Shown piece by piece: positions 14,801 to 21,690 of a stretch of DNA of 21,690 nt (the stretch's first letter is position 1; the number at the start of each line of letters is the position of its first letter). Origin of the DNA: Anaerolineaceae bacterium UBA5211 (GTDB lineage: Bacteria; Chloroflexota; Anaerolineae; Anaerolineales; Anaerolineaceae); assembly GCA_002412595.1 (NCBI GenBank), contig DHVJ01000065.1, positions 1 to 21,690 on the forward strand, given 5' to 3'. Under the pieces are notes generated by a model that worked only from the letters and a program-made list of their open reading frames with translations, ran no database searches and was not told the DNA's origin. The position numbers were made by a program, and so were the translations under genes.

Positions 14801-14896
14801 TTATTTAATTTCATCACTTGGATCGTGATCAGAATAATCGTATAACAAACATTCCCCGGCTGCATCCATCGACCGGGGAATATTTCTCTCCACCAT
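14801..14896 (-). CDS. Possible 31-residue peptide within repeat copy 2
   Basis: ATG 14896 to TAA 14801 encodes VERNIPRSMDAAGECLLYD followed by an acidic tail. The first 19 residues match the in-frame extension of the receiver gene in copy 1, and half of the base changes between the copies are synonymous in this frame. There is no Shine-Dalgarno sequence, and the same bases form a strong hairpin, so it may be untranslated. Confidence 0.35.
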   Translation of the reverse strand: MVERNIPRSMDAAGECLLYDYSDHDPSDEIK

Positions 14897-14911
14897 TTGG
14901 GGGAGGTTTTT
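14837..14911 (-). repeat. 75-bp duplicated element, copy 2
   Basis: Second copy of the element at 14402-14476, starting 4 bases after the stop codon of the NarL-type regulator. A C-to-T change in one arm (minus strand AAATATTCCCCGG) leaves a G-U pair in minus-strand RNA but would break pairing in plus-strand RNA. The other changes lie in loops or outside the stems. Confidence 0.85.
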
Positions 14912-14915
14912 CAGG

Positions 14916-15563
14916 TTAAGAGACGATATGATTTCTTAGCGCAAGCGTTACAGCTTCCGTGCGGCTGGTAACTCCTAATTTTGAAAGGATGTTACTGACA
15001 TGAGACTTGATCGTAGATGAACTTACAGTAAGTTTTTCGGCGATCTGCTTATTATTCAGTCCTTCAACCAGTAAAGCCAGAACTTCATATTCGCGTTTTG
15101 TCAGATCAGGATTAGGTGTTGACGGTTGGTTAGCATATTGAACAAGGGCTTGAGAGACCTCAGGGGAAAGTGTGGCACGTCCGGAACACGCAGCGCGAAT
15201 TGCCTGAGCAAGATCATCAGCAGAAATATCTTTGAGTAAATAACCAATCGCTCCGGCCTCCAGTGCTTTTTTGATAGTATTCCCCTCCTTAAAACTGGAT
15301 AGTGCAATGATCTGTATTTCTGGATGCTGTTTCCGAATTGCCCGAATGGCTGTTATGCCATCCATCTTTGGCAGGACAATATCCATCAGTATTACATCCG
15401 GCAGGATTTCAGTACAGAGCTGAATGGCAGATTCACCACTTTCCGCTTCACCCACCAGTTGCAAATCATCAAAAATCTTCAAGAATGTTGCCAGCCCATG
15501 ACGTACCATAGTGTGGTCATCAACTAACATGACACGAATGGGATTGGAAAATTTTTCGGTCAT
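14916..15563 (-). CDS. NarL/FixJ-type response regulator
   Basis: A 215-residue regulator. The receiver has Asp15-Asp16 in MLVDDH, the phospho-acceptor Asp61 in VILMDIVLP and Lys in GYLLKDIS. A C-terminal LuxR-type helix-turn-helix follows: LTKREYEVLALLVEGLNNKQ, then IAEKLTVSSSTIKSHVSNIL. ATG 15563 overlaps the kinase stop in ATGA and has GGAGGG upstream; an earlier start would lie inside the kinase gene without such a signal. It is the cognate partner of the kinase and probably regulates nearby small stress genes; that target is inferred from position. Confidence 0.95.
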   Translation of the reverse strand: MTEKFSNPIRVMLVDDHTMVRHGLATFLKIFDDLQLVGEAESGESAIQLCTEILPDVILMDIVLPKMDGITAIRAIRKQHPEIQIIALSSFKEGNTIKKALEAGAIGYLLKDISADDLAQAIRAACSGRATLSPEVSQALVQYANQPSTPNPDLTKREYEVLALLVEGLNNKQIAEKLTVSSSTIKSHVSNILSKLGVTSRTEAVTLALRNHIVS

Positions 15564-17092
15564 AAACCCTCCTGTTCTCCCCAAAGAATGACAATTTCAG
15601 TTCCTATATTTGGCTGGCTGGTAATTCTGAACAAAGCTTGCACTGCTTCGGCACGTTCACGCATCATATTCAACCCGTAGTGGCCAGGGGGCAACAAGTC
15701 AGAAGTGTCGAAACCACAACCGTTATCGCGAATTGACAATTTCAGCCCAAAAGGTGAATGGCGCATTTCTATTTCCACCCGTGTAGCTTTGGTATGTTTA
15801 GCAATATTATTCAGCGCCTCCTGGCAAATACGGTATAGAGCCTCCTGTGTATCAGCGGGATGATTACCTTCTCCGCTTACTGTCAAATCAACTGGGATGT
15901 TTGTTCGTCCGGAAAAAGCATTGCTCAATAGAAGCAGCAGTTCGCCCATTTCGGTATCAGCAAGAGTTGTCGGCCTCAATTCAGACAAGAGCACACGCAT
16001 TTCAGCTTGCGCACCGCGTATCAGACGGCGCAGGTCTTTCAGAGAATCACGTGCCTCCTCCGGGTTTCGCTCCCACAAGCGCGGTAAAACTTCAGCAATC
16101 AATCCAGCGGAAAAAAGGGATTGATTGACGGCGTCATGCAGGTTTTGCGCCAATCGTTGCCGTTCTTGCAGCGCAGCCAGAGCTTGAGCATGCTCATAAA
16201 GTTCAGCATTAACCATCGCCATCGCAGCCTGATTAGCAATGGTCATGGCCAAGTCAGCGTAATGCGGCGTGAAATAATTACGCTTTGCATGAGCAACTCC
16301 AATTCCACCGATAATGCGATTTTTAACAGCTAACGGCACCCACATCCAGGATTGCACCCCTTTCAACAGAGCTGCGGAATCGTTTTCCAGAAGCGTCCGT
16401 AAAAATATTGCGGAAGGTTCGTCACTCCAAATATCTGCAATCCGAATGGGGCGATGGCCATTGAACAATGTTTCAAGCGTTTGCTTACCATTCAACCGGA
16501 TATAGAATGGCAAAGATTTTTCCAGCTGATCAGTCCCGCGTACTGCCACCGTAACCAGGGTTGAATCTTGCAGTGCAAAAAGACCTGCGTGGGTGTACTT
16601 GACCAGTACGCGTAACTGGTCAAGGATCAAATCCGGCTGCAATTCCAATGTAGAAGCCAGAACCTGTGAAATTTCAAGCAAGGAGGATTGTTCCTGTGCT
16701 CGTACTACCATTCGCTGTTTAAGTCTGTTTTCCTTTTGGATTTGTTTGCTTACATTACGTAATAGCGCTAAAGCGCAAGTACGGTTCTGATACTTGACCG
16801 CTACAGCGCGCCAATCGACGCTGATCAATGAATCGTCTGAACGTATATGCTTAGCCACCATCTCAAAAAGACCTCCTTGTTGTATTACTTGAACGTAATC
16901 AGCAAAGAAGGACAAGTTTTTAGAATGAATAAACCTGTCGAATTGAAGACCGCAAAAAGCTTCGCGCGAATATCCGTGCATCTCTGCGGCCGCGGGGTTG
17001 GCGATCAGAACTTTGCCGGTTTCAAGGTCAGTTATTATTAACCCGTCACTGGCGGTTTCAAAGATGGTCCAGTATAGTAAATCAGTTTCCAT
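15560..17092 (-). CDS. PAS-GAF sensor histidine kinase (NarL-partner type)
   Basis: A 510-residue kinase without membrane helices, so a cytoplasmic sensor. A PAS domain spans about residues 8-115 (FETASDGLIITDLETGKVL). A GAF domain follows at about 145-300 with FALQDSTLVTVAVRG and WMWVPLAVKNRIIGG. Then come the HisKA_3 dimerisation helix ERQRLAQNLHDAVNQSL with phospho-accepting His319, and the ATPase domain with EALNNIAKHTKA (N-box), IRDNGCGFD and GHYGLNMMRERA. The signal is unknown; PAS and GAF could bind a small ligand or cofactor. The ATG at 17092 has no clear ribosome site. It overlaps the regulator gene by 4 bases. Confidence 0.93.
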   Translation of the reverse strand: METDLLYWTIFETASDGLIITDLETGKVLIANPAAAEMHGYSREAFCGLQFDRFIHSKNLSFFADYVQVIQQGGLFEMVAKHIRSDDSLISVDWRAVAVKYQNRTCALALLRNVSKQIQKENRLKQRMVVRAQEQSSLLEISQVLASTLELQPDLILDQLRVLVKYTHAGLFALQDSTLVTVAVRGTDQLEKSLPFYIRLNGKQTLETLFNGHRPIRIADIWSDEPSAIFLRTLLENDSAALLKGVQSWMWVPLAVKNRIIGGIGVAHAKRNYFTPHYADLAMTIANQAAMAMVNAELYEHAQALAALQERQRLAQNLHDAVNQSLFSAGLIAEVLPRLWERNPEEARDSLKDLRRLIRGAQAEMRVLLSELRPTTLADTEMGELLLLLSNAFSGRTNIPVDLTVSGEGNHPADTQEALYRICQEALNNIAKHTKATRVEIEMRHSPFGLKLSIRDNGCGFDTSDLLPPGHYGLNMMRERAEAVQALFRITSQPNIGTEIVILWGEQEGL

Positions 17093-17121
17093 AATTAAAA
17101 GAAAATATTAACATCTATTCC

Positions 17122-17150
17122 ATTATATATTTGATAGATAATTTTTTAAA
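17122..17150 (-). promoter_or_regulatory. Promoter of the histidine kinase-regulator operon
   Basis: On the minus strand TTTAAA (17150-17145) and a perfect TATAAT (17127-17122) are 17 bases apart. The -35 box is a weak match, and the surroundings are very AT-rich. Confidence 0.55.
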
Positions 17151-17477
17151 GTGGATTTTTCAAGCAGAAAAACTTTGCCTAAAAAAAGGAATTTGTGACG
17201 GGCTTACGGAGCAATACTGGAATGGTATAAGAAATAAAGGTTCCAGACTTGAAGATAAAGAGGTCAAAAATCGACGAATTTATTGCAGCATTTACCTTTT
17301 ATTGTGTTTATCCAGGAAAATGACGGGCTATTTTTCAGGATTACGCTTTATTGCGATTTTGTAAAGGACAGAAGATATTATTCTGTTTTCGTTCTTACTA
17401 AAGGATAATCAAACTTATGCGGAATTTAATCTAAGCCAATCTTCGGAATAGTCGTGCATTGAATTATAGAAAATAAT

Positions 17478-17517
17478 AAGATTATTAACGCACTTCAAGT
17501 AAGGCGTTTATAATCTT
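17478..17517 (+). promoter_or_regulatory. Exporter promoter embedded in a 40-bp dyad
   Basis: AAGATTATTAACGC (17478-17491) and GCGTTTATAATCTT (17504-17517) are inverted repeats with 13 of 14 positions matching. The left arm contains TTAACG (17485-17490), a fair -35 box, and the right arm contains TATAAT (17509-17514), with an 18-base spacer. A dimeric repressor binding this dyad would block the ABC exporter gene 36 bases downstream. Confidence 0.6.
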
Positions 17518-17553
17518 AATTGAGAATATTCATTAAAGATAATGGAGTAATTC

Positions 17554-19461
17554 ATGCGCCCAAGTGGATGGCACAGTTATCTGCGTTCAGGAGACGAAAA
17601 ACCCCGCATCACCCGCAACCTGCTAAAAAGGGTTATGGCCTATGCCGGAGCTTATCGCTCGCACCTAGTGGGCATGTTGTTGCTCATCATGGCCACCTCC
17701 GGGTTATCGCTGCTTTCGCCCTTGATCGTGCGCGATTTGATCGACCGCACTATTCCAGCTAAAGATACCCAGCGTCTGCTGTATCTTTCGCTAGCGCTGT
17801 TAGCATTGCCCGCTTTGAAGGGCGCTATGCGCGTGGTGGAACGCCGGCTTAACACGACCGTAGGCGAAGGCGTTATTTTCGACTTGCGCTCGGCCCTGTT
17901 CTCCAAATTTCAGCAAATGCCGTTGAGCTTCTTCACGCACACCAAAGTGGGCGAGATGACCAGCCGCTTGAACAATGACGTGATCGGCGCACAAAACGCC
18001 ATTAGCAACACCATCGTCAATATGCTGACCGACCTGGTGCAGGCTGTGGCTGTGTTCATCGTAATGGCGACCATTGAATGGCGCTTGACCCTGATCAGTG
18101 TGGTGATCCTGCCGCTCTTCATCCTGGCCGCACGCGCTCTGGGTGGCCGTCTGCGCGATGCAGCCCGCCAGCAAATGGAAGCTAATTCAGGCATGAATGC
18201 GCTGATTAATGAGACTCTCAATATCGGCGGTGCATTGCTGGTAAAGCTGTTCGGCCAGCAAAGCACGGAAAGCGACCTTTTTCGGGAGCGTGCCGGTAAA
18301 GTGCGCGACCTGGGCATCGCCCGCGCCGTCTATGGTTCGGTCTTCTTCGTCATCATTGGGCTGCTCAGTGCAGTCGGTACTGCGCTGGTTTACGGCTTCG
18401 GCGGCTATCAGGTCATCCTTGAGCGGTTGACAATCGGCACCATCGTAGCCTTGGGATCATACCTCGGTATGTTATATAGCTCGCTGCAGAGCCTGGCCAA
18501 TGCGCCAGTGGAATTCAGCACCTCTGTGGTCAGCTTCGAGCGGGTATTTGAGGTGCTCGATCTGCCAGTTGAAATTGAAGAAAAAGAGAACGCTATTGAC
18601 CTCAAGGATATTGCCGGGCAAATTCACTTTGAGCACGTCTGGTTCGAATACGATGACGATCCCAAAGACCTGCTCAATGAAGTGCGGCGTTTTGGCTCAG
18701 ACAATGACTCACGCGTTGGAATCGCCGATGATGAAATTCCGGACATGGGCGCCGAAGACGAACACCCCGCCAGCCAGGCGCGCAAGACTGCCCTGCGTGA
18801 TATTGATTTCCTGATCCCATCCGGACAATTGACTGCCCTGGTGGGGCCTAGCGGTGCCGGCAAGACAACCATCACTTACCTTATCCCGCGTCTGTACGAC
18901 CCAACCCGCGGGCGCATCCTGATTGATGGCCATGACTTGCGCGACGTGACCCTCAAATCACTCAGCGACCAGATCGGCATGGTCACCCAGGAAACATATA
19001 TGTTCCACGACAGCATTTACGCCAACCTGCTGTTCGCGCGGCCGGATGCCAGCCAGACTGAAATTATTGAAGCTGCCCAGGCAGCCAACATCCACGACTT
19101 TATTTCTGATTTACCGGACAAATACAAAACCGTGGTGGGTGAACGCGGTTATCGCCTGAGCGGCGGTGAGAAACAGCGCATCGCATTGGCGCGCGTGATC
19201 CTTAAGGACCCTCGCATTCTCATTCTGGATGAGGCTACCAGCAACCTGGACAGCCAATCCGAAGCGCTCATCCAGGAAGCGCTCAAACGCGTTATGGCCG
19301 GCCGCACCAGTTTGGTGATTGCCCACCGTTTGAGTACCATTCTGGCAGCCGATCAAATTCTGGTGCTCAACCGCGGCAAGATTGCAGAGCACGGAACGCA
19401 TCAGGAATTATTAGATATAAAAGGTATCTACGCCAATCTCTACCAGACCCAGTTCCGTTAG
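17554..19461 (+). CDS. ABC exporter half-transporter (ABCB/MsbA type)
   Basis: A 635-residue fusion of a six-helix membrane domain (about residues 25-330) and an ATPase domain. Visible motifs are A-loop Tyr366 in WFEY, Walker A GPSGAGKT from residue 431 with Lys436, Q-loop VTQETYMFHDS, signature LSGGEKQR, Walker B ILILDEATSNLD and H-loop AHRLS. It should work as a homodimer pumping lipids, peptides or drugs outward. Between Tyr366 and Walker A there are about 40 extra, mainly acidic residues compared with MsbA-like proteins. GGAG precedes the ATG. No partner half-transporter is adjacent. The substrate is unknown; the operator-like dyad upstream hints at inducible efflux. Confidence 0.93.
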   Translation: MRPSGWHSYLRSGDEKPRITRNLLKRVMAYAGAYRSHLVGMLLLIMATSGLSLLSPLIVRDLIDRTIPAKDTQRLLYLSLALLALPALKGAMRVVERRLNTTVGEGVIFDLRSALFSKFQQMPLSFFTHTKVGEMTSRLNNDVIGAQNAISNTIVNMLTDLVQAVAVFIVMATIEWRLTLISVVILPLFILAARALGGRLRDAARQQMEANSGMNALINETLNIGGALLVKLFGQQSTESDLFRERAGKVRDLGIARAVYGSVFFVIIGLLSAVGTALVYGFGGYQVILERLTIGTIVALGSYLGMLYSSLQSLANAPVEFSTSVVSFERVFEVLDLPVEIEEKENAIDLKDIAGQIHFEHVWFEYDDDPKDLLNEVRRFGSDNDSRVGIADDEIPDMGAEDEHPASQARKTALRDIDFLIPSGQLTALVGPSGAGKTTITYLIPRLYDPTRGRILIDGHDLRDVTLKSLSDQIGMVTQETYMFHDSIYANLLFARPDASQTEIIEAAQAANIHDFISDLPDKYKTVVGERGYRLSGGEKQRIALARVILKDPRILILDEATSNLDSQSEALIQEALKRVMAGRTSLVIAHRLSTILAADQILVLNRGKIAEHGTHQELLDIKGIYANLYQTQFR

Positions 19462-19634
19462 GTCTTTCAACGCTTCCCTGTTATATATTTTACGTTTTAT
19501 ATATATACTAAAGCCGGAAGCCAGTGGTTAAAAGTACATGTAACTGAAACCCAACAACCAAACCTTTGGCCCTTATTACATGACCATCAATTGCCGGCAA
19601 GAGATCCAACCGGAAGAACCAACCCGTTGCAACC

Positions 19635-19672
19635 AAAAAAATTCGTCCAGAAAGCACGAATTCTTTTTTTTT
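19635..19672 (+). terminator. Rho-independent terminator
   Basis: AATTCGT (19640-19646) pairs with ACGAATT (19656-19662), flanked by an A-run before and CTTTTTTTTT after. It probably ends the ABC exporter transcript about 175 bases after the stop codon; the A-run could let it work on the other strand too. Confidence 0.75.
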
Positions 19673-19767
19673 GTTAAGTTTGTCCATCCTGGGGACAGCT
19701 TATCCTAAGACTTTGGATGGATTTCTTTATTAGTATTGTGATTATTACTATTTTTTAAGAAACACCG

Positions 19768-19776
19768 TGATACGAT
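19768..19776 (+). promoter_or_regulatory. Candidate extended -10 promoter for the repeat lipoprotein
   Basis: TGATACGAT matches an extended -10 (TGnTAtaaT pattern) about 32 bases before the start codon. No convincing -35 box is visible, as is usual for this class. Confidence 0.4.
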
Positions 19777-19807
19777 GCTTTCATAAGAAAAATCGGAGTC
19801 TATTATC

Positions 19808-21690
19808 ATGAATAAATTAATTAGAGTACTAATCCTGGCAGCTTTTGCTCTCAGCCCGGTTGCTTGTTCAAGTAATGAGGCAGTTCAATTGGATAAAGCG
19901 ACCAGTGTTGTCGAGCCTGCAGTAACCATTTCTGAAAAACCACAGGCGACAGACAATACCTACACTAAAACCAACCTGACAGATATTTCCTTGATGGCTG
20001 AAATCAGTCTGCAGGGCACTTCCATCCAGGTGGACGGCAGCGGCGTCAGTGCAGCGGGCAGCAGCGCGACCATCACCTCAGCAGGTGCTTACTCAATCAG
20101 CGGCAGCCTGGATGACGGACAGATCATTGTGGACACTGAAGATGAAGGCATAGTCGAATTGATCCTGAACGGCGTGAACATCACCAACACCAGCAGTGCG
20201 CCCATTTTTGTCAGCAGTGCTTCTGAAGTCGTCATCAGTCTGGCGGAAGGCAGCAGCAACACGGTCACCGATGGCACAGCCTATGTGTTCGCGGATGTCG
20301 AGACGGATGAACCGGACGCGGCCATCTTTTCTAAGAGCGATCTGATCATTACTGGCAGCGGCGCCCTGACCGTCAACGCCAATTATAAAAACGGCATTGC
20401 CAGCAAGGACACCCTGACCATTGAGAACGGCATCATCACTGTGAACGCGGCCGCCGACGGCATCAAAGGCAAAGACGCTGTCACCATCTATGACGGTGTA
20501 CTCAGCATTGTCAGCGGTAACGACGGCATCCAGTCCACCAATGCCAGCGATGAGGAAAAAGGCACGGTGAGCATTTCCGGCGGCACAATCAACATCACCT
20601 CAGGATTAGATGGTATTCAGGCGGAAACCGATCTGCTAATTAGCGGTGGGGACATCACCATTGTTTCCGGCGGCGGCAGTGCTAACAGCAGCAGCCAGGA
20701 AAGTTGGGGAAATCAGGGGAATGGCGCTGGCGGTATGGGTATGCAAGACACAACAACTGCCGATGCCACTACAGTGGAAAGTATGAAAGCATTGAAAGCC
20801 GGCGTAGATCTCACGATCAGCGGCGGCAGCATCTCCATCGATTCCGCCGACGACGCTCTACATTCCAACGACAGCCTAAGCATTGACGGTGGTGAAATGA
20901 CCATCTCCTCCGGCGATGACGGAATCCATGCGGACACTACCCTGATCGTAAATGACGGTACCATCACCATCGCCAAGTCCTATGAAGGCTTGGAAAGCGC
21001 TGCCATCACCCTGAACGGCGGCACAATCAATGTAACTGCCAGCGACGACGGCATCAACGTAGCCGGCGGCAACGATGGCTCCTCTGTGGGCGGCCGGCCC
21101 GGACAAAACAACTTCAGCAGCAACGGCGATTACACCCTGACTATCAACGGTGGCTATATTGTTCTGGACGCTGGCGGGGATGGACTGGATTCCAACGGCA
21201 CTATCACCATGACAGACGGCGTCGTCATCGTCAATGGCCCAACGAATAACGGCAACGGTCCGGTGGACTATATGGGCAGCTTCAACATCTCCGGCGGCTT
21301 CCTCGTAGCAGTAGGCAGCTCCGGCATGGCCCAGGCCACCAGCAGCGACTCAACCCAATATGGTGTGCTTTATAACTACGACGACACGCAGAGCGCCGGC
21401 ACGCTGATCAGCATCCAAAACCAATCCGGCCAAAGCATTCTGACCTTTGCGCCGACAAAAGATTACCAATCCGTGCTGTTCTCATCCGCGGATATCCAGA
21501 ACGGTGAAACCTATACGCTGACTTCGGGCGGCAGCGCCAGCGGAACCGCGCAGGACGGCCTCTATGACAGCACAACGGTCAGCGGTGCCAGCCAGGTGAC
21601 CAGCTTCACGGTGTCCAGCATCGTGACCAGCTTAGGCGCAGCCGGCAGCATGATGGGCGGCGGTGGCGGTGGACGAGGCGGTGGCGGCGG
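19808..21690 (+). CDS. Cthe_2159-like repeat protein, secreted (3' end beyond window)
   Basis: The frame is open from ATG 19808 to the window end, 627 complete codons. An N-terminal signal (basic MNKLIR, then a hydrophobic stretch) ends at SPVAC with Cys20, an imperfect lipobox, so it is probably a lipoprotein. After a short linker, repeats of about 24 residues recur, in the pattern DGI-x-S/A...L-x-I-x-GG-x-I-x-I, for example LTISGGSISIDSADDALHSN and MTISSGDDGIHADTTL. This is the right-handed beta-helix pattern of the carbohydrate-binding Cthe_2159 family (DUF4353), which binds polygalacturonate and cellulose-like polymers. A Gly-rich run begins near residue 616 and continues past the edge. 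GGAG lies 9 bases before the ATG. Ligand here is inferred. Confidence 0.85.
   Translation, partial: MNKLIRVLILAAFALSPVACSSNEAVQLDKATSVVEPAVTISEKPQATDNTYTKTNLTDISLMAEISLQGTSIQVDGSGVSAAGSSATITSAGAYSISGSLDDGQIIVDTEDEGIVELILNGVNITNTSSAPIFVSSASEVVISLAEGSSNTVTDGTAYVFADVETDEPDAAIFSKSDLIITGSGALTVNANYKNGIASKDTLTIENGIITVNAAADGIKGKDAVTIYDGVLSIVSGNDGIQSTNASDEEKGTVSISGGTINITSGLDGIQAETDLLISGGDITIVSGGGSANSSSQESWGNQGNGAGGMGMQDTTTADATTVESMKALKAGVDLTISGGSISIDSADDALHSNDSLSIDGGEMTISSGDDGIHADTTLIVNDGTITIAKSYEGLESAAITLNGGTINVTASDDGINVAGGNDGSSVGGRPGQNNFSSNGDYTLTINGGYIVLDAGGDGLDSNGTITMTDGVVIVNGPTNNGNGPVDYMGSFNISGGFLVAVGSSGMAQATSSDSTQYGVLYNYDDTQSAGTLISIQNQSGQSILTFAPTKDYQSVLFSSADIQNGETYTLTSGGSASGTAQDGLYDSTTVSGASQVTSFTVSSIVTSLGAAGSMMGGGGGGRGGGG

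Larger units (their letters stand above)
17093..17553. other. 461-base divergent intergenic region
   Basis: It lies between the kinase (minus) and the ABC exporter (plus). It holds a promoter for each and a long dyad before the exporter. A 77-codon frame from TTG 17131 lacks a ribosome site and protein-like composition, so I see no gene in it. Confidence 0.6.
19462..19807. other. Intergenic region after the exporter
   Basis: It contains an AT-rich stretch with TATATA repeats just after the exporter stop, a terminator at 19635-19672, a 7-bp inverted repeat TCCATCC/GGATGGA (19683-19689, 19715-19721) and an extended -10 promoter for the next gene. I see no supportable gene. Confidence 0.6.

Noticed and set aside
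17131..17364. 77-codon plus-strand open frame in the kinase-exporter gap
   Set aside because: It starts with TTG without a ribosome site, overlaps the kinase promoter and has no recognisable protein pattern.
19562..19741. About 40-codon plus frame from an ATG near 19579
   Set aside because: It runs through the terminator hairpin and its T-run, and has no ribosome site.

Overview
The window looks like bacterial chromosome. Gene content (a Bacillus-type AroH next to a type I DAHP synthase, a GT4/GH130 glycan pair, LuxR-type two-component genes, a GT-C membrane protein and a Cthe_2159-like lipoprotein) fits a Chloroflexota (Anaerolineae-like) or similar anaerobic lineage. This placement is inferred from gene content only.

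Positions 1-5122 (minus strand) hold aromatic amino acid genes: a class I aminotransferase and pheA, then aroH, aroF, tyrA and an aroA that keeps only its first third. Between pheA and aroH there is a complete ribosome-mediated attenuator: a consensus sigma-70 promoter, a 28-codon leader peptide with six Tyr, three Phe and one Trp, a candidate antiterminator pairing, and a 13-bp terminator just before the aroH ribosome binding site. Genes and switch together make Phe and Tyr under feedback from charged tRNA.

Positions 5413-9230 (plus strand) hold a GT-C membrane glycosyltransferase, then a four-gene unit: FmdB-type zinc ribbon, CsoR/CstR-family repressor, thioredoxin reductase and thioredoxin. 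The unit has a strong promoter whose -10 overlaps a dyad resembling sites of the repressor's own family, and it ends at a strong terminator. The reductase lacks the usual NADPH-binding motifs.

Positions 9335-17092 (minus strand) run from a PAS-GAF histidine kinase and NarL-type regulator, through several small proteins (two-helix membrane protein, stand-alone receiver, a frameshifted small gene, GlsB/YeaQ type, a hypothetical, YtxH type), to a GT4-toroid fusion translationally coupled to a GH130 phosphorylase. This part is more AT-rich, has more hairpins, and contains a 75-bp element present twice. It resembles an envelope or stress response cluster.

Positions 17554-21690 (plus strand) hold an ABC exporter whose promoter sits inside a 40-bp dyad, and the first 627 codons of a secreted repeat protein of the Cthe_2159 type that runs off the window. 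I saw no tRNA, rRNA or CRISPR array.
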